Shown here piece by piece: positions 62,438 through 64,000 of a stretch of DNA of 64,000 nucleotides. The translations under genes and the position numbers were made by a program. The stretch is taken from NCBI GenBank assembly GCA_902780505.1, contig CACZFN010000017.1, positions 62,001 through 126,000 on the forward strand, written 5' to 3'. How positions within the stretch are numbered: position 1 is the stretch's first letter; each line of letters starts with the position of its first letter. The notes under the pieces are model-generated. The model was not told the origin of the DNA and searched no databases. It worked only from the letters and a program-made list of their open reading frames with translations. The DNA comes from an uncultured Ruminococcus sp. GTDB taxonomy: Bacteria; Bacillota; Clostridia; Oscillospirales; Ruminococcaceae.

Positions 62438-62504
62438 TTAAGGCAACACCGCACATAGACTGCCAGAGGGCTTTGAGCACGGACTTTGTGCGGTGCTGCC
62501 TTTA
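62438..62504. repeat. Dispersed inverted-repeat element, copy E (67 bp)
   Basis: TTAAGGCAACACCGCAC on the left and the complement TAAAGGCAGCACCGCAC on the right, the best-preserved outer repeats after copy A. It sits between convergent genes and touches the stop codon of the SGNH gene. Confidence 0.65.
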
Positions 62505-64000
62505 TTTAAGCTTCTTTGTCAGTGATGATTTCAGGCTTCCCTTTTCAAGCTTGTTCACATAAGCCTTTGCCGTTTTAAGGTTGTCGGCAGTCTTGTTTTC
62601 GGTGTAAGTTGCAACAGCGTCCTTTGCCTTCTGCTCGGCTATAAGCTTTTTTTCAACGTATTCAACCATCGTGTCCGTCCATACCTTATATGCCGCATTT
62701 GTCAGGTGTACGTACTTATCACTTGAATACTTTGCAGGAAGTGAGCTTGTCCCCGCCTTCAGCGGCGTGTTTATGTCTATATAGTAAATGTCGCTCTGCT
62801 TTTTAGCATAGCCTGCAAGCAGTTCATTAAGTCGGTTCACCTGATAATTCGTAAGATTTCCCCTCTGCCCGCTTGAATATATCGGTGTCATGGCTTCTAT
62901 GTATATCGGCACATTCGGGTTTACTGCACGTATGCCTTCAAGGTAGCTTTTGTATCTTTCAAAAACCGATTCTGCATTGCCGAACATATCATTTGTACCC
63001 ATGTTTATAAACACCCGCTTCACGCCCGAGCGTTTAATAACATTCTTAGCCATTCCCGTAACACCGCCGTAGGCTATCTGGTACTGGCTCCCATTTGCGC
63101 CGCCATCATTGTGGAACGCATAACACCCACGCACCATCATAGTCGGGTGCCCGAGGAAGTTGTACCCCATTGAATTAAAGTAATTCTGCTGCCCTACACC
63201 TATAGAGCTTCCCACAAACCCCGAGCTGCCAAAAAACGAATCTATCGTTTTCTGTGAAACACTCGGTGAAGGATTGCTCTTGTAAACGTGCACTTTGGTG
63301 TAGAATATAAAGCTTTCCTTTCCCGCTGTGACTATTGCCTTTATTATAGCAACGCCCTTGCCTTTTCCTGTGACAACACCCTTTGAATTGACAGTTGCTA
63401 TCTTCTTGTCTGTTGTCTGATAACTTATCTTGTCATATCCTGTGGGCTTTATGTTCATGGTGCTTCCTATCTTTAACCCCTTGTGCATTATAAGTGCTGT
63501 GCGTTTAAAGTCCTTAGGCGTTTTCGTCTGTGAAAACTTAACACTGCTGTTGTAGCTTGATATCTTTACAGTTATCTTGATGTTTACAATGTATGTGTTC
63601 CTGCCCGATTTTACAGTTACAACAACATATGTGGTGCCGCATTTCTTAGCGGTTATCTTTTTGCCGTTTACATAAACTATTTTTGCGTTTTTGCTCTTGA
63701 CAGTATACTTGTACTTGCTTCCAATTATGTCAAGCGCGCGTGATTCTCCCTTGTACATAGTTATGCCCTGTGTGAGCTTTACCGTCTTGCTTACCGCCTT
63801 TGTGGTGGCTTTGGTGGTCACTTTTGTCGTAGCTTTGGTAGTTTTCTTGGTTGTTTCGGCAGTTGTTTTTGCGGTTGTCTTTGTAGTCACACTTGAAGCC
63901 GCTGTATTCTTCTGTGAAGCAGCTGCTCCGCTGCTGTTCCCCTGTTCGGGCGCAGCAGTAACATTTTTAGATTCATTTAGCAACTCACTCTCCGCAGACA
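62502..64000 (-). CDS. Secreted Ig-like plus SGNH-hydrolase protein (5' end outside window)
   Basis: At least 499 residues; the frame is open to the right edge, where SAESELLNES looks like the end of a signal peptide. A Thr/Lys-rich linker (~25-65) leads to two BIG2-type Ig-like domains (~70-150 and 160-245; YVNGKKITAKKCGTTYVVV, VNSKGVVTGKGKG). An SGNH/GDSL-like domain follows (~255-450), with GSSIGVG in the block I position (Ser where Asp is usual), FINMGTND in block III and SDKYVHLT supplying Asp and His. A helical C-terminus ends KLKKLK-like. Likely an extracellular esterase or deacetylase on polysaccharide. Confidence 0.82.
   Translation of the reverse strand, partial: SAESELLNESKNVTAAPEQGNSSGAAASQKNTAASSVTTKTTAKTTAETTKKTTKATTKVTTKATTKAVSKTVKLTQGITMYKGESRALDIIGSKYKYTVKSKNAKIVYVNGKKITAKKCGTTYVVVTVKSGRNTYIVNIKITVKISSYNSSVKFSQTKTPKDFKRTALIMHKGLKIGSTMNIKPTGYDKISYQTTDKKIATVNSKGVVTGKGKGVAIIKAIVTAGKESFIFYTKVHVYKSNPSPSVSQKTIDSFFGSSGFVGSSIGVGQQNYFNSMGYNFLGHPTMMVRGCYAFHNDGGANGSQYQIAYGGVTGMAKNVIKRSGVKRVFINMGTNDMFGNAESVFERYKSYLEGIRAVNPNVPIYIEAMTPIYSSGQRGNLTNYQVNRLNELLAGYAKKQSDIYYIDINTPLKAGTSSLPAKYSSDKYVHLTNAAYKVWTDTMVEYVEKKLIAEQKAKDAVATYTENKTADNLKTAKAYVNKLEKGSLKSSLTKKLK

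Overview
The window looks like chromosomal DNA of a low- to mid-GC, spore-lineage Firmicute of the Ruminococcus type (Oscillospiraceae). The evidence is the rpsL-rpsG-fusA-tuf cluster, a SpoVAC protein, many AGGAGG-type ribosome binding sites, TTGACA/TATAAT promoters, and a mix of secreted Ig-like, FnIII, SGNH and Cthe_2159-like proteins. The genus is an inference; no rRNA gene is present.

Layout. 1-9.8 kb (minus strand): a conjugation-type (type IV secretion) operon. In transcription order it holds an ECF sigma factor, a 69-aa unknown, a VirB2-like pilin, VirD4, an Ig-like membrane protein, an Asn/Gln-rich VirB6-like channel protein and a VirB4 ATPase that runs off the left edge. 10-15 kb: an HD-GYP protein, two unknown helical proteins and a membrane protein. 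15.2-24.7 kb: two paralogous partner-switching loci (STAS, anti-sigma-like, SpoIIE phosphatase), each near a YdcF/DUF218 protein; the SpoIIE phosphatase gene carries two frameshifts. 24.7-30.5 kb: a compact five-gene Ser/Thr phospho-signalling operon (kinase, FHA, PP2C, protease-FHA, PP2C). 30.8-33.7 kb: a LacI regulator and an orphan sugar-binding lipoprotein. 34.1-38.6 kb: the str operon, whose EF-Tu lacks about 20 residues of domain III. 38.7-41 kb: an ECF sigma/anti-sigma pair. 41.2-43.9 kb: a TerD-like protein, a strong candidate for a stand-alone structured RNA of about 455 nt, and tRNA-Thr(CGT). 44-47.6 kb: pyrB with a fused PyrI-type zinc domain, an unknown protein and a MATE exporter. 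47.8-54.7 kb: a two-component system divergent from a VTC polyphosphate polymerase operon, with matching 11-bp direct-repeat promoters on both sides. 55.2-57.7 kb: leuC and leuD with two small genes between them. 57.8-64 kb: an XRE-TPR regulator, a LacI-sensor/GGDEF cyclase with a small partner, SpoVAC, and a secreted Ig-like/SGNH protein cut by the right edge.

How the parts may work together. Two shared regulatory words tie the left 19 kb together. The first is a palindrome ATTTACCA-N3-TGGTAAAT, found in front of the transfer operon and between the divergent 14.2/15.4 kb genes. The second is a bipartite promoter-like motif, TGCACCC-N15/16-GGGTAT, in front of the ECF sigma gene, two unknown genes and a YdcF gene; it may be the target of that sigma factor. 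The best candidates for something undescribed are the pseudoknotted RNA at 43.2-43.7 kb, the TGCACCC/GGGTAT regulon, and the two-sided 11-bp-repeat control of polyphosphate genes.
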